Translations under genes and position numbers: made by a program
Shown here: positions 41,666 through 51,353 of the stretch, piece after piece
Layout of the letters: every line of letters begins with the position of its first letter
How positions within the stretch are numbered: the stretch's first letter is position 1
Source of the DNA: Aurantimonas sp. HBX-1
GTDB taxonomy: Bacteria; Pseudomonadota; Alphaproteobacteria; Rhizobiales; Rhizobiaceae
NCBI RefSeq assembly: GCF_021391535.1
Contig: NZ_CP090066.1
Coordinates: forward strand, 1,811,501-1,875,500
Reading direction: 5' to 3'
DNA length: 64,000 nt
The notes under the pieces: model-generated
The model's database searches: none
Told to the model about the DNA's origin: nothing
Seen by the model: only the letters and a program-made list of their open reading frames with translations

Positions 41666-43519
41666 ATGCGGCTATTCCCGAACGCGGGGCGAAGCGGATT
41701 GCGGCTTCTCCCGCTGCTTTTCGCCGTCCTTCTCGTCGCTCCGGCAGGGCAGGCTGCCGCCGAGCCGATGCACGCGATCGCCATGCAGGGCGAGCCTGCC
41801 CTGCCCGCCGATTTCGATCATTTTCCCTTCGTCAATCCTGACGCCCCGCAAGGCGGGACGATGCGCTACGGCGTCTTCGGCACGTTCGACAACCTCAACC
41901 CGGTGATCGTGCGCGGCGCGACGACTACGGCGCGCGGCATCTGGTTCGATCCGGAGTTCGGCAACCTCATCTTCGAACCGCTGATGCAACGGTCGCCGGA
42001 TGAACCTTTCACCATGTACGGCCTGCTCGCCGAAACGGTGGAGACCGACGACGCCCGCTCGTTCGTGGAATTCACCCTGAATGCGAAAGCCCGCTTTTCG
42101 GATGGCAAGCCGGTGCGCGTGGAAGACGTGCTCTTCACCACGGAGATGATGAAGATCCCGGGCGTCGTGCGTCCGCAGTACACGAACTGGCTGAGCAAGG
42201 TGGACCGCATCGAGAAGGTCGGCGAGCGGGGCGTGCGCTTCACCTTCAACGACAAGGCCGACCGGGAATTGCCGCTGCTGCTCGCAGGCCTTCCGGTTCT
42301 GCCCGAGCATGGGTTCGATCCAGCCACTTTCGAACGCACGACCCTCGACCCGGTCATCGGATCGGGTCCCTACGTCATCGACCAGGTCGAACCCGGCCGC
42401 CGCATCGTCTACCGGAAGAACCCGGATTACTGGGCCAAGGACCTGCCCGCAAAGCGGGGTATCGACAATTATGACGGGATCGTCGTCGAGTATTTCCGGG
42501 ATGCGAACACGCAGTTCGAGGCATTCCAGAAGGGTCTCTTCTATGTGCTGGCCGAGGGCAATCCGCGACGTTGGGAGACCGTCTACGATTTCCCGGCCGT
42601 GCAGGACGGGCGTGTCATCAAGGAGACGTTCCAGACCGGGCGTCCGGCAGGCACCTACGGGTTCTTCTTCAACACGCGCCGACCGGTCTTCGAGGATCGC
42701 GATGTTCGGGCGGCGCTGAGCCTGCTGTTCGACTTTGAATGGGTCAACCAGAACCTCTATTATGGGGGGTACAAGCGTATCAGCGGGTATTTCGCCAACT
42801 CCGAGCTTTCGAGTGTCGGGCGCCCGGCGAGCGATGCGGAGAAAGCGCTGCTGGCGCCCTTTCCCGACGCGGTGACGCCCGATGTCATGGCTGGCGAGTG
42901 GCAGCCGCCCGTCAGCGACGGCTCCGGATCGGACCGGCGTCTGATGCGCCAGGCGATCGACGCCCTTCAGGCGGCAGGATTCACGTTTTCGGGCGGCCGT
43001 ATGATCGACGCCGACGGGAACCCGCTGCGCTTTGAAATTCTCGCGCAGAACGCCGACCAGCAACGGATCGCACTCGGCTATGCCCGAACGCTTTCACGCG
43101 TCGGCGTAGATGTCGACGTTCGGCAGGTCGACGATGCGCAGTACCAGTTGCGCAAGCAGAGCTTCGACTACGACATGCTGATCGCTCCCTTCAACGGCAC
43201 CTTGTCGCCGGGCGCCGAACAGCGCGGGCGCTGGGGATCGGTCTCCGCCGAGGCGCCGGGATCCTTCAACTATGCGGGCGTCGCGAGCCCGGCGGCCGAT
43301 GCGATGATCGATGCGATGACGTCTGCGCGCACCCGCGAAGAGTTCGTGACCGCCGTACGGGCCTACGACAGGGTGCTGATCTCCGGCCAGTATCTCGTGC
43401 CGCTGTTCTATCTCGGCGAACAGCGGCTTGCGCGTTGGAGTTTCGTGAAGCATCCCGAATCCATACCGCTGATGGGCTACCACTTGCCGGCGTTCTGGAT
43501 GGACCCGGCGCGGGACTGA
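41666..43519 (+). CDS. Oligopeptide-type extracellular solute-binding protein (family 5, YejA-like)
   Basis: A 617-residue periplasmic binding protein with a signal peptide (cleavage near AAAEP, residue 31). Family 5 landmarks are PQGGTMRYGVFGTFDNLNPVIVRG, FEPLMQRSPDEPFTMYGLLAE, FTLNAKARFSDGKPVRVEDVLFT, SGPYVIDQVEPGRRIVYRKNPDYW and DVRAALSLLFDFEWVNQNLYYG, the last typical of the YejA/microcin C-binding branch. No permease or ATPase gene follows it, so it is an orphan binding protein or acts with a transporter encoded elsewhere. Confidence 0.9.
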   Translation: MRLFPNAGRSGLRLLPLLFAVLLVAPAGQAAAEPMHAIAMQGEPALPADFDHFPFVNPDAPQGGTMRYGVFGTFDNLNPVIVRGATTTARGIWFDPEFGNLIFEPLMQRSPDEPFTMYGLLAETVETDDARSFVEFTLNAKARFSDGKPVRVEDVLFTTEMMKIPGVVRPQYTNWLSKVDRIEKVGERGVRFTFNDKADRELPLLLAGLPVLPEHGFDPATFERTTLDPVIGSGPYVIDQVEPGRRIVYRKNPDYWAKDLPAKRGIDNYDGIVVEYFRDANTQFEAFQKGLFYVLAEGNPRRWETVYDFPAVQDGRVIKETFQTGRPAGTYGFFFNTRRPVFEDRDVRAALSLLFDFEWVNQNLYYGGYKRISGYFANSELSSVGRPASDAEKALLAPFPDAVTPDVMAGEWQPPVSDGSGSDRRLMRQAIDALQAAGFTFSGGRMIDADGNPLRFEILAQNADQQRIALGYARTLSRVGVDVDVRQVDDAQYQLRKQSFDYDMLIAPFNGTLSPGAEQRGRWGSVSAEAPGSFNYAGVASPAADAMIDAMTSARTREEFVTAVRAYDRVLISGQYLVPLFYLGEQRLARWSFVKHPESIPLMGYHLPAFWMDPARD

Positions 43520-43616
43520 CATGTCGCTCCGTCCCAGCTGAACGGCCTGCAGCGGTCCAGACAAATTGCACCGACTGGGCCGAACGCAGCGGCGGTATAG
43601 CCGCTGCGGCGGTCCT

Positions 43617-44390
43617 TCAGCGCGGCAATGCTTCAGCCTGATCGCTGACCGAATCGGCTCCTGGCGCGGCTGCTTCGGGCTCGCGCTCGGCCTCGGTGGA
43701 AGGCGTCACGGTCGAAGGCGTGTCTCCCATGGGTGGGCGCTCGACCTCGGACGGCTGCGCTGGTTGTGGAGGCGCCGGCCGTGTCGGCCCGAAGGGCGCG
43801 ACGACCTCGCTGACCGGCACTGCGAGGTTCATCGGCAGAAGCCGGCCGACCTTCTCAGAGAGGCCGATGATGGTCTTCGACAGGAAGCGGCCGATGCGGC
43901 CCTCGGGCTCGCACACCAGCGTCGCCAGGCTGCCGTCCCCTGCCCGGTCGCCGTTGCAGATGACGGTGTCGGCGAGGCGCACGGTCTCGGGCTTAAGGCC
44001 GAGGAACTCGAGGACCGCGCCGTTGCTGCCCGGCTCGCAGCCCATCTCGAAGTCGAGCCGGACCGCGTCCGGCGTCGACGCAAAGCGCGTCACGCGATGG
44101 CGGCTCTGGTCCCAGCGCAGGTTCGTGTCGATCGGGATGAAGCTCGGGACCGGGAAACCCAGCAGCCCCGACACGGCGCGCAGGTCGAAAGTCAGCGGCG
44201 TGCAGATGCCGGCCGCGTCGAGCCGTTTCTCGATCGTGCCCAGCACGACCTCGTCGGCATCGACCATGGCATTGCCGGGTGCCTCCTGCGCGACCGTCGG
44301 AGAACAGGCGGTAGCGACCGTGACGGCGGCCGCAGCAAGGCAGAGGCGTCGGCGCCGCAGGGTGGAAAGGTGAGCGGAGCGGTAGGACAT
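43617..44390 (-). CDS. Exported protein of unknown function, downstream of mfd
   Basis: A 257-residue protein with an N-terminal basic/hydrophobic export signal (LCLAAAAVTVATACSPTVAQ) that may be a lipobox (ATAC). The body has a domain with paired Cys (GICTPLTFDLRAVSGLLGFPVPSFIPIDTNLRWDQ, MGCEPGSNG, VICNGDRAGDG, LVCEPEGRIGRFL) and a C-terminal tail rich in Pro, Glu and Thr from about residue 200. I do not recognise the family. The start at 44390 is the first ATG before the signal sequence, without a clear ribosome-binding site. It follows mfd by about 100 bases. Confidence 0.75.
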   Translation of the reverse strand: MSYRSAHLSTLRRRRLCLAAAAVTVATACSPTVAQEAPGNAMVDADEVVLGTIEKRLDAAGICTPLTFDLRAVSGLLGFPVPSFIPIDTNLRWDQSRHRVTRFASTPDAVRLDFEMGCEPGSNGAVLEFLGLKPETVRLADTVICNGDRAGDGSLATLVCEPEGRIGRFLSKTIIGLSEKVGRLLPMNLAVPVSEVVAPFGPTRPAPPQPAQPSEVERPPMGDTPSTVTPSTEAEREPEAAAPGADSVSDQAEALPR

Positions 44391-44491
44391 GGCCCGGCTT
44401 GAACGCCATTCGCACGGCGGAATTGTGAGGGGCCGCATCCGGCCATGCCCGAGCGGCATTGCCGCCGACGTTTCCCTCACGACGGCGCCGC

Positions 44492-47400
44492 TCAGGCTGC
44501 CTTCTTCTCCGCCTCCCCGGCAAAGCGCGCCAGCTGCGTGGCGATGGTCGCCGCGCCGTTCAGCCGCTGCTCCGGCGTCGGCCAGTCGCGGATCAGCACG
44601 ATCGACTGGTCCGGGCGGATCTTCGCCGCGGAGCCCTGCTCCGAGATGTAGCGGACCAGCGCGCCCGGATTGGCGAAGTTCTTCTCGCGGAAGCTTACCA
44701 CCACCCCCTTCGGGCCGGCGTCCAGCTTCTCGATGTTCGCCTTGCGGCACAGCGCCTTGATGAAGACCACCTTGAGCAGATGGTCGACCTCGGTCGGCAG
44801 CGGCCCGAAGCGGTCGATGAGTTCGGCGCCGAAGGCGTCGATCTCGCGCGCGTCGCCGAGATCGGCGAGCCGGCGATACAGCGTCATCCGCAGCTGCAGG
44901 TCCGGGACGTAGCTTTCCGGGATCATCACCGAGGTGCCCAGCGCGATCTGCGGCGACCACTGGCCGTCGCTCTCGGTCTCGACGCCCTTCATCTCCGCCA
45001 CCGCCTCCTCCAGCATCTGCTGGTAGAGCTCGAAGCCGACTTCCTTGACGTGGCCGGACTGCTCGTCGCCGAGCAGGTTGCCGGCGCCGCGCTGGTCGAG
45101 ATCGTGGCTGGCCAGCTGGAAGCCGGCACCGAGCGTGTCCAGCGACTGCAGCACCTTGAGGCGGCGATCGGCGCCCTTGGTCGGGGTCTTGTTCGCCGGG
45201 ATCGTCAGCAGCGCATAGGCCCGCAGCTTCGAACGGCCGACGCGGCCGCGCAGCTGGTAGAGCTGGGCGAGGCCGAACATGTCGGCCCGGTGCACGATCA
45301 TCGTGTTGGCCGAGGGGATGTCGAGGCCGGATTCGACGATCGTCGTCGACAGAAGCACGTCGTACTGGCCCTCGTAGAATGCGTTCATGACGTCGTCGAG
45401 TTCGCCCGCCGGCATCTGGCCATGGGCGACGGCGACCTTCAGTTCCGGCACCTCGCGGTCGAGGAATTCCTTGATGCCGGCCAGGTCCGACAGGCGCGGG
45501 CAGACATAGAAGCTCTGGCCGCCGCGATAGCGCTCGCGCAGCAGCGTCTCGCGCACCACCAGCGGGTCGAACGGGCTGACGAAAGTCCGCACCGCCATGC
45601 GGTCGACCGGCGCCGTGGTGATCAGCGACAGTTCGCGCACCCCGGTCAGCGCCAGCTGCAGCGTCCGCGGGATCGGCGTCGCCGACAGCGTCAGCACGTG
45701 CACGTCGGACTTCAGCTCCTTCAGCCGCTCCTTGTGCTTGACGCCGAAGTGCTGCTCCTCGTCGATCACCAGCAGCCCGAGATTCTTGAAGTTGACGCCC
45801 TTGCCGAGAAGCGCGTGGGTGCCGACGACGATGTCGATCGTGCCGTCGGCGGCGCCCTTCTTGGTTTCCGCCAGCTGCTTGCCCGACACCAGCCGGGAGG
45901 CCTGCGCGACATGCAGCGGCAGGCCGCGGAAGCGCTCGCTGAAGGTCTTGAAGTGCTGGCGCGCCAGCAGCGTCGTCGGCACGACGACCGCCACCTGCAG
46001 CCCGTGCATCGCCGCGATGAAGGCGGCGCGCAGCGCAACTTCCGTCTTGCCGAAGCCGACGTCGCCGCAGATCAGTCGGTCCATCGGGCGCCCGAGCGAC
46101 AGATCGTCGACGACGGCGTCGATCGCCGCCATCTGGTCCTCGGTTTCCTCGTAGGGGAAGCGCGCCGCGAACTCGTCCCAGAGCCCCTCCGGCGGCAGCA
46201 GCTTCGGCGCGCCGCGCGTCGCGCGCTCGGCGGCGAGGCGGATCAACCCGGCCGCCATGTCGAGCAGGCGCTTCTTCAGCTTGGCCTTGCGGGCCTGCCA
46301 GTTGCCGCCGCCAAGCTTGTCGAGCATCGCCTCGGAGCCCTCGCCGCCATAGCGCGACAGGAGCTCGATGTTCTCCACCGGCAGGAACAGCCGGTCGTCG
46401 CCGGCATAGCGCAGCTCGAGGCAATCATGCGGCGCACCCGCCGCCTCGATGGTCTTTAGTCCGACGAAGCGCCCGATACCGTGGTCGACGTGGACGACGA
46501 TGTCGCCCTCGTCGAGGCCGGTCACCTCGGAGATGAAGTTCGAGGCGCGCTTCTTGCGGCCGCGGCGCACCAGGCGGTCGCCGAGAATGTCCTGCTCGCC
46601 GACCACGGCCATATCCGGTGTCTCGAAGCCGGACTCGATGCCGAGGACGGCGGCGAGGACGAGGTTCTTCGGCGCCTCGTTGACCTTCTTCAGGCTGTCG
46701 ACGGGCTTCAGCCCCTCCAGCCCGTGCTCCTCGACGACCTGGGCGAGGCGCTCGCGCGAGCCTTCGGTCCAGGCCGCGAGGACGACGCGTTTGCCGTCGG
46801 CGCGCAGCTTGCCGATATGCTTCACCGCCGCCTCGAAGACGTTGGTGTCGCCGCTGGTGCGCTCGGTCGAGAAATTGCGCCCGCGGGTGATGTCGAGATT
46901 GTGGACGTCGTGATTGGGGGCGTCCGGCACGCGGTAGGCCGACAACCGGATCGGATCGGCGATGGCGAGGCCCGCGGCCATCTCGTCCGCCGTCAGATAC
47001 AACTCGCCCGGCTCGACCGGATGATACGGCACGGATTCGCCGCTGACCTGGCCGGCGCCTTCCTTGCGGGCCTCGTAGTGATCCTCGATCGTCTTGCGAC
47101 GCTCGCCGACGGCTTCCGCCACCAGGTGGTCGAGCACCATCGGGAAGCCGTCGCAATAGTCGAACAGCGTGTCCAGCCGCTCGTAGAACAGCGGCAGCCA
47201 GTGCTCCATGCCGGAGAAGCGCTTGCCCTCGCTGATCGAGGCGTAGAGCGCGTCGCCGCGCATCGGGGCGCCAAAGCGCCGGACATAGCCGGTGCGGAAG
47301 CGGCTGATCGTATCCTCGCGCAGGGTGATCTCGGAAACCGGCGCCAGCTCGAAATTGCGCAGCTGCCGCGTTGTGCGCTGGGTGGCGGGGTCGAAGCCGC

Positions 47401-47998
47401 GGATCGTCTCCAGCGTGTCGCCGAAGAAGTCGAGCCGTACCGGCTCCTCCTCGCCGGGCGCGAACAGGTCGAGGATGCCGCCGCGCACGGCGAACTCGCC
47501 GCGCTCGCGCACCGTCGCCACCCGCTCGAAGCCGCCGCGCTGCAGCGTGCGGACGATGTCCTCCATCGCCACCCGACCGCCGACATTGGCGACGATGGTC
47601 TCTTCGGCGAGGACGCTCGCCGGCGGCATCTTCTGCAGCAGCGCATTGGCGGTGGTCAGGATCAGCGCCCGGTGCGGCTCGCGCCTAAGGGCTGCCAGCG
47701 CCGCCATCGCCGAAAGCCGCCGCGCCGCGGCGTCCGAGGAGGGGCCGACACGGTCATAGGGCAGGCAGTCCCAGGCCGGTAGCGTCAGCACCGGCAGCTC
47801 CGGCGCGACGAAGCGCAGCGCGTCCTCCAACTCGCCGATCCGGTTGCCGTCGCGCATGACGAAGACGACCGGCTTCTTGGCGCCGCGCAGTCGCGCGATG
47901 TCGGCGAGCAGGAACGCCTCGTAGCCTTCCAGCACGTTGCCGATCTCGAGACCCGCGCCGCGCTCCAGCGCCTTCTTCAGCCGGGGGGAGATGGTCAC
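44492..47998 (-). CDS. mfd: Transcription-repair coupling factor Mfd
   Basis: Removes RNA polymerase stalled at lesions and recruits UvrA. The 1168 residues cover the UvrB-like N-terminus (LPAWDCLPYDRVGPSSD, RGEFAVRGGILDLFAPGEEEPVRLDFFGD), the RNA-polymerase-interacting domain (GDIVVHVDHGIGRFVGLKTIE), the helicase with GDVGFGKTEVALRAAF, DEEQHFGVKHKERLK, TLSATPIPRTL and QLRGRVGRS, and a TRCF domain (FGPLPTEVDHLLKVVFIKALC). The GTG at 47998 overlaps the sdhE stop (GTGA), giving coupled translation. UvrA, its partner, starts at the right edge of the window. Confidence 0.97.
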   Translation of the reverse strand: MTISPRLKKALERGAGLEIGNVLEGYEAFLLADIARLRGAKKPVVFVMRDGNRIGELEDALRFVAPELPVLTLPAWDCLPYDRVGPSSDAAARRLSAMAALAALRREPHRALILTTANALLQKMPPASVLAEETIVANVGGRVAMEDIVRTLQRGGFERVATVRERGEFAVRGGILDLFAPGEEEPVRLDFFGDTLETIRGFDPATQRTTRQLRNFELAPVSEITLREDTISRFRTGYVRRFGAPMRGDALYASISEGKRFSGMEHWLPLFYERLDTLFDYCDGFPMVLDHLVAEAVGERRKTIEDHYEARKEGAGQVSGESVPYHPVEPGELYLTADEMAAGLAIADPIRLSAYRVPDAPNHDVHNLDITRGRNFSTERTSGDTNVFEAAVKHIGKLRADGKRVVLAAWTEGSRERLAQVVEEHGLEGLKPVDSLKKVNEAPKNLVLAAVLGIESGFETPDMAVVGEQDILGDRLVRRGRKKRASNFISEVTGLDEGDIVVHVDHGIGRFVGLKTIEAAGAPHDCLELRYAGDDRLFLPVENIELLSRYGGEGSEAMLDKLGGGNWQARKAKLKKRLLDMAAGLIRLAAERATRGAPKLLPPEGLWDEFAARFPYEETEDQMAAIDAVVDDLSLGRPMDRLICGDVGFGKTEVALRAAFIAAMHGLQVAVVVPTTLLARQHFKTFSERFRGLPLHVAQASRLVSGKQLAETKKGAADGTIDIVVGTHALLGKGVNFKNLGLLVIDEEQHFGVKHKERLKELKSDVHVLTLSATPIPRTLQLALTGVRELSLITTAPVDRMAVRTFVSPFDPLVVRETLLRERYRGGQSFYVCPRLSDLAGIKEFLDREVPELKVAVAHGQMPAGELDDVMNAFYEGQYDVLLSTTIVESGLDIPSANTMIVHRADMFGLAQLYQLRGRVGRSKLRAYALLTIPANKTPTKGADRRLKVLQSLDTLGAGFQLASHDLDQRGAGNLLGDEQSGHVKEVGFELYQQMLEEAVAEMKGVETESDGQWSPQIALGTSVMIPESYVPDLQLRMTLYRRLADLGDAREIDAFGAELIDRFGPLPTEVDHLLKVVFIKALCRKANIEKLDAGPKGVVVSFREKNFANPGALVRYISEQGSAAKIRPDQSIVLIRDWPTPEQRLNGAATIATQLARFAGEAEKKAA

Positions 47999-48291
47999 TT
48001 CAGCTCCTCCCAGGCGCCGCCATGGAAATCGCGGACGCGGCGGAACATCGCGGTGTCGTATTCGGCGGGGGTTTCCACCTCGCCGGTCATCCACTGGAAC
48101 AGGTCGCGGTCGATCGCTTCCATCAGGTGTTCGTATTCACCGAGCTCGGCGTCGGTCAGCCGGTCGATCTCAGAATCGGCGAAGCGGCCGAGCACCAGGT
48201 CCATCTCGCGGGTGCCGCGGTGCCAGGACCGGAAAAGCGCCTTGCGACGACGGACATCGAGATCGCTCGAGGAGCGCTGCATACCAGTCAT
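47995..48291 (-). CDS. sdhE: FAD assembly factor SdhE
   Basis: A 98-residue SdhE/SDHAF2 protein that helps attach FAD covalently to the succinate dehydrogenase flavoprotein. The RGxxE motif appears as HRGTREMDLVLGRF, followed by LTDAELGEYEHLMEAIDRDLFQWMTG, as in the family. It is coupled to mfd by a four-base overlap, and shares a 93-base divergent promoter region with recG that contains the symmetrical CTATATAG usable as a -10 on either strand. Confidence 0.95.
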   Translation of the reverse strand: MTGMQRSSSDLDVRRRKALFRSWHRGTREMDLVLGRFADSEIDRLTDAELGEYEHLMEAIDRDLFQWMTGEVETPAEYDTAMFRRVRDFHGGAWEELK

Positions 48292-48384
48292 GACGAACCT
48301 GTGGTGTGAATGCCTGCTCTATATAGGGAGCGTTCCTGACTGTCAGCCTTGCCTTCGGCCGGAACGCGGCTAAACCTCGCGCCG

Positions 48385-50487
48385 ATGCGCCCCTCGATCC
48401 TCGATCCGCTGTTCGCCGCCGTCACCACGCTGGAAGGCGTCGGGCCGAAGGTCGCTGCCCAGTTCCAGACGCTGCTCGCCGGTGCCGGCGAGACGGTCCG
48501 CGTCCGCGACCTTTTGTTTCACCTGCCGACCGGGCTGATCGACCGGCGCAAGCGCGCCGAGATCGCGCTGGCGCCTGAGGGCGCGATCGTCACGCTGACG
48601 GTGCGGGTCGACCGGCACCAGGCGCCCGGCCGGGCGCAGCGCTCGGTGCCCTACCGGGTGTTCGCGCAGGACGAGACCGGCGAGATCGCCCTCACCTATT
48701 TTCGCGGCCAGTCCGCCTGGCTGGAAAAGCTGCTGCCGGTCGGAGAGACGATGATCGTCTCGGGCCGGGTGGAATGGTTCAACGGCCGGCCGTCGATGGT
48801 GCATCCGGACTTCGTCGCGCCGGTCGCCGAGGCCGAGACGCTGACGCTGGTCGAGCCGGTCTATCCGATGACCGCAGGCCTTTCGCCGAAGATCCTGCGC
48901 AAGGCGATCACCCAGGCGCTGGAGCGGCTGCCGGAGCTCGGCGAGTGGATCGATCCGGGCGTCATGCGCCGTGAGAACTTCGCTGCTTTCGGAACGTCCC
49001 TGCGCAGCCTCCACGACCCGGCGGACGAGATCGACCTGTCGCCGGAAGGCGCCGCCTATCGCCGCCTCGCCTATGACGAGTTTCTCGCCAGCCAGCTGGC
49101 GCTCGCTTTGTCGCGCCAGCGCATGAAGGCGGCGCGCGGCCGCGCCATGCCGGGAACCGGCGAATCATCGCGCCGCGTCGTCGCCGCCCTGCCCTTCACG
49201 CTGACCGAGGGCCAGGCGCAGGCAATCGCGGAGATTCGCGCCGACATGGCGTCGGGCGAGCGGATGCTGCGGCTCCTGCAGGGCGACGTCGGCGCCGGCA
49301 AGACCGTCGTCGCGCTGATGGCGATGGCGACGGCGGCCGAATCCGGCGCCCAGTCGGTGCTGCTCGCGCCGACCGAGATCCTGGCACGCCAGCACCATGA
49401 CGGCCTGTCGCGGCTCTGCGAGGCGGCGGGCCTCAGCCTGACGCTCCTCACCGGCCGCGACACCGGCCGCGTCCGCACGGAGAAGCTCGACGCCATCGCT
49501 TCCGGCCGCACCCAGATCGTCGTCGGCACCCACGCTGTCTTCCAGGAGGCGGTCGCCTATCACGATCTCGGCCTCGTCGTCGTCGACGAGCAGCATCGCT
49601 TCGGCGTCCATCAGCGCCTCAGCCTAACCCGCAAGGGCGCCTCGCCCGACCTTCTGGTGATGACCGCAACGCCGATCCCGCGCACGCTGGTGCTCGCCGC
49701 CTTCGGCGACATGGACGTCTCGCGCCTGACCGGTAAGCCGGCCGGCCGGAAGCCGATCACCACCGTAGCCGTGCCGATGGAGCGGCTGGACGCGATCGTC
49801 GCGCGGGCCGGCAAGGCGATGGAGGCCGGCGAGCGGCTCTACTGGGTCTGCCCGCTGGTCGAGGAATCGGAGAAGAGCGACCTGATGGCCGCCGAGGAGC
49901 GGTTCCGGCAGCTGAGCCAGCTGTTCGGGTCGGCCGTCGGCCTCGTCCACGGCCGCATGACCGGCGAGGAAAAGGATCGGGCGATGGCCGACTTCAAGGC
50001 CGGCCGGACGAAGCTGGTGGTCGCCACGACCGTCATCGAGGTCGGCGTCGACGTGCCGGACGCGACGATCATCGTCATCGAGCATGCCGAGCGCTTCGGC
50101 CTGTCGCAGCTGCACCAGCTGCGCGGCCGCGTCGGGCGCGGCGCCAAGCCCTCCTCCTGCGTGCTGCTCTATCGCGCGCCGCTCGGCGAGACCGCGGCGG
50201 CGCGGCTCGCCGTGATGCGGGACACCGAGGACGGCTTCCGCATCGCCGAGGAGGATTTGAAGCTGCGCGGCGAAGGCGACCTGCTCGGCACGCAGCAGTC
50301 CGGCGCGCCGTTCTTCCGCATCGCCCGGATGGAGCATCACGCCGACCTGATGGAGGTCGCCCGCGACGACGCGCGGCTGGTGCTGGCGACGGACCCGGAG
50401 CTCACCACGCCCCGCGGCGAATGCCTGCGGGCGCTGCTCTACCTGTTCGGCAAGGACGAGGCGGTGCGGCTGCTGCGCTCCGGCTGA
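48385..50487 (+). CDS. recG: ATP-dependent DNA helicase RecG
   Basis: Branch-migrates Holliday junctions and remodels stalled forks. The 700-residue protein has the wedge/OB domain (LLFHLPTGLIDRRKR, VPYRVFAQDETGEIALTYFRGQ), Walker A GDVGAGKTVVALMAM, DEQHRFGVHQRL, MTATPIPRTL, and the C-terminal QLHQLRGRVGRGAKPSSCVLLY and LRGEGDLLGTQQSGAP (TRG-like). ATG 48385 fits the family start. It is divergent from sdhE. Confidence 0.97.
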   Translation: MRPSILDPLFAAVTTLEGVGPKVAAQFQTLLAGAGETVRVRDLLFHLPTGLIDRRKRAEIALAPEGAIVTLTVRVDRHQAPGRAQRSVPYRVFAQDETGEIALTYFRGQSAWLEKLLPVGETMIVSGRVEWFNGRPSMVHPDFVAPVAEAETLTLVEPVYPMTAGLSPKILRKAITQALERLPELGEWIDPGVMRRENFAAFGTSLRSLHDPADEIDLSPEGAAYRRLAYDEFLASQLALALSRQRMKAARGRAMPGTGESSRRVVAALPFTLTEGQAQAIAEIRADMASGERMLRLLQGDVGAGKTVVALMAMATAAESGAQSVLLAPTEILARQHHDGLSRLCEAAGLSLTLLTGRDTGRVRTEKLDAIASGRTQIVVGTHAVFQEAVAYHDLGLVVVDEQHRFGVHQRLSLTRKGASPDLLVMTATPIPRTLVLAAFGDMDVSRLTGKPAGRKPITTVAVPMERLDAIVARAGKAMEAGERLYWVCPLVEESEKSDLMAAEERFRQLSQLFGSAVGLVHGRMTGEEKDRAMADFKAGRTKLVVATTVIEVGVDVPDATIIVIEHAERFGLSQLHQLRGRVGRGAKPSSCVLLYRAPLGETAAARLAVMRDTEDGFRIAEEDLKLRGEGDLLGTQQSGAPFFRIARMEHHADLMEVARDDARLVLATDPELTTPRGECLRALLYLFGKDEAVRLLRSG

Positions 50488-50512
50488 GCGGCCCCGGCAC
50501 CGGATCGCCGGG

Positions 50513-51217
50513 TCACTCGACCGGCTCCGGCCTTTCCTTTTCCCTTTCGCGCAGCCGCTCGGCCACGAGGCGGGAGGCCTGGCGCGGCGACAGCGGCCCC
50601 GACGGCTCGTCCTCGGGCGAGACGAGACCCGACGAAATCACCAGCTTCAGCGCCGCCTCGATGCTCATGTCGAGCACGCGGACGTCTTCGCGCGGCACGA
50701 AGAGCAGGAAGCCGGACGTCGGGTTGGGCGTCGGCGGAAGGAATACCGCGAGCATCTCGTCGCCCCGGTCGGACAGCACCGAGGCGATCTCACCCCGCGC
50801 CGTGGTCGCCACGAAGACCAGGCACCAGAGGCCCGGCCGCGGATACTCGATCAGCGCGGCAGTCTTGAACGACGAGGACCGGTCGGCCAGCACCGTCTCG
50901 AAGATCTGCTTCAGCGCGGTGTAGACCGAACGCACCAGCGGCATGCGGCCGAGCAGGTTCTCGCTGCCGCCGACCACCGCCCTTCCGATGAAGTTCGCGG
51001 TCAGGAAGCCGATGAGGGTGATCAGCACCAGCGCCACGACGAGCCCGAAGCCCGGCAGCGCAAAGGGCAGATAGGTGTCCGGCGTGTACTGCGCCGGGAT
51101 GTAGGGCTTCACCCAACCGTCCACCCAGCCCATGAAGGACCAGGTGATCCAGGCGGTGATCGCCAGCGGGGCGCAGACGATGAAGCCGGTCAGGAAGTAG
51201 TTACGCAGACGCGCCAT
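50513..51217 (-). CDS. DUF502 membrane protein
   Basis: A 234-residue protein with two N-terminal membrane helices (NYFLTGFIVCAPLAITAWITW and LPGFGLVVALVLITLIGFLTANFIG) and a cytoplasmic domain with SVYTALKQIFETVL, FKTAALIEYPRPGLWCLVFV and FLPPTPNPTSGFLLFVPREDV, diagnostic of DUF502. It ends in a charged helix (RLREREKERPEPVE). No biochemical function is established. It is convergent with recG, 25 bases away. Confidence 0.9.
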   Translation of the reverse strand: MARLRNYFLTGFIVCAPLAITAWITWSFMGWVDGWVKPYIPAQYTPDTYLPFALPGFGLVVALVLITLIGFLTANFIGRAVVGGSENLLGRMPLVRSVYTALKQIFETVLADRSSSFKTAALIEYPRPGLWCLVFVATTARGEIASVLSDRGDEMLAVFLPPTPNPTSGFLLFVPREDVRVLDMSIEAALKLVISSGLVSPEDEPSGPLSPRQASRLVAERLREREKERPEPVE

Positions 51218-51353
51218 CGTTCAGGGAACCCTCCGGCTTCGCCGCATGCCGGTCCGAACCGGTCGACGTCCGCGCCGGAATCATCTTCGCCGCCGCCGTC
51301 ATTTGCAAGACCGTTCTTCGCGCCTGCGAAACGGCCAGGCGCCAGGACGCCGA

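Noticed and set aside
44492..46459. Long plus-strand ORFs opposite mfd
   Set aside because: Arg/Gln/Leu-rich antisense frames typical of high-GC coding DNA; Mfd motifs on the minus strand settle the coding strand.
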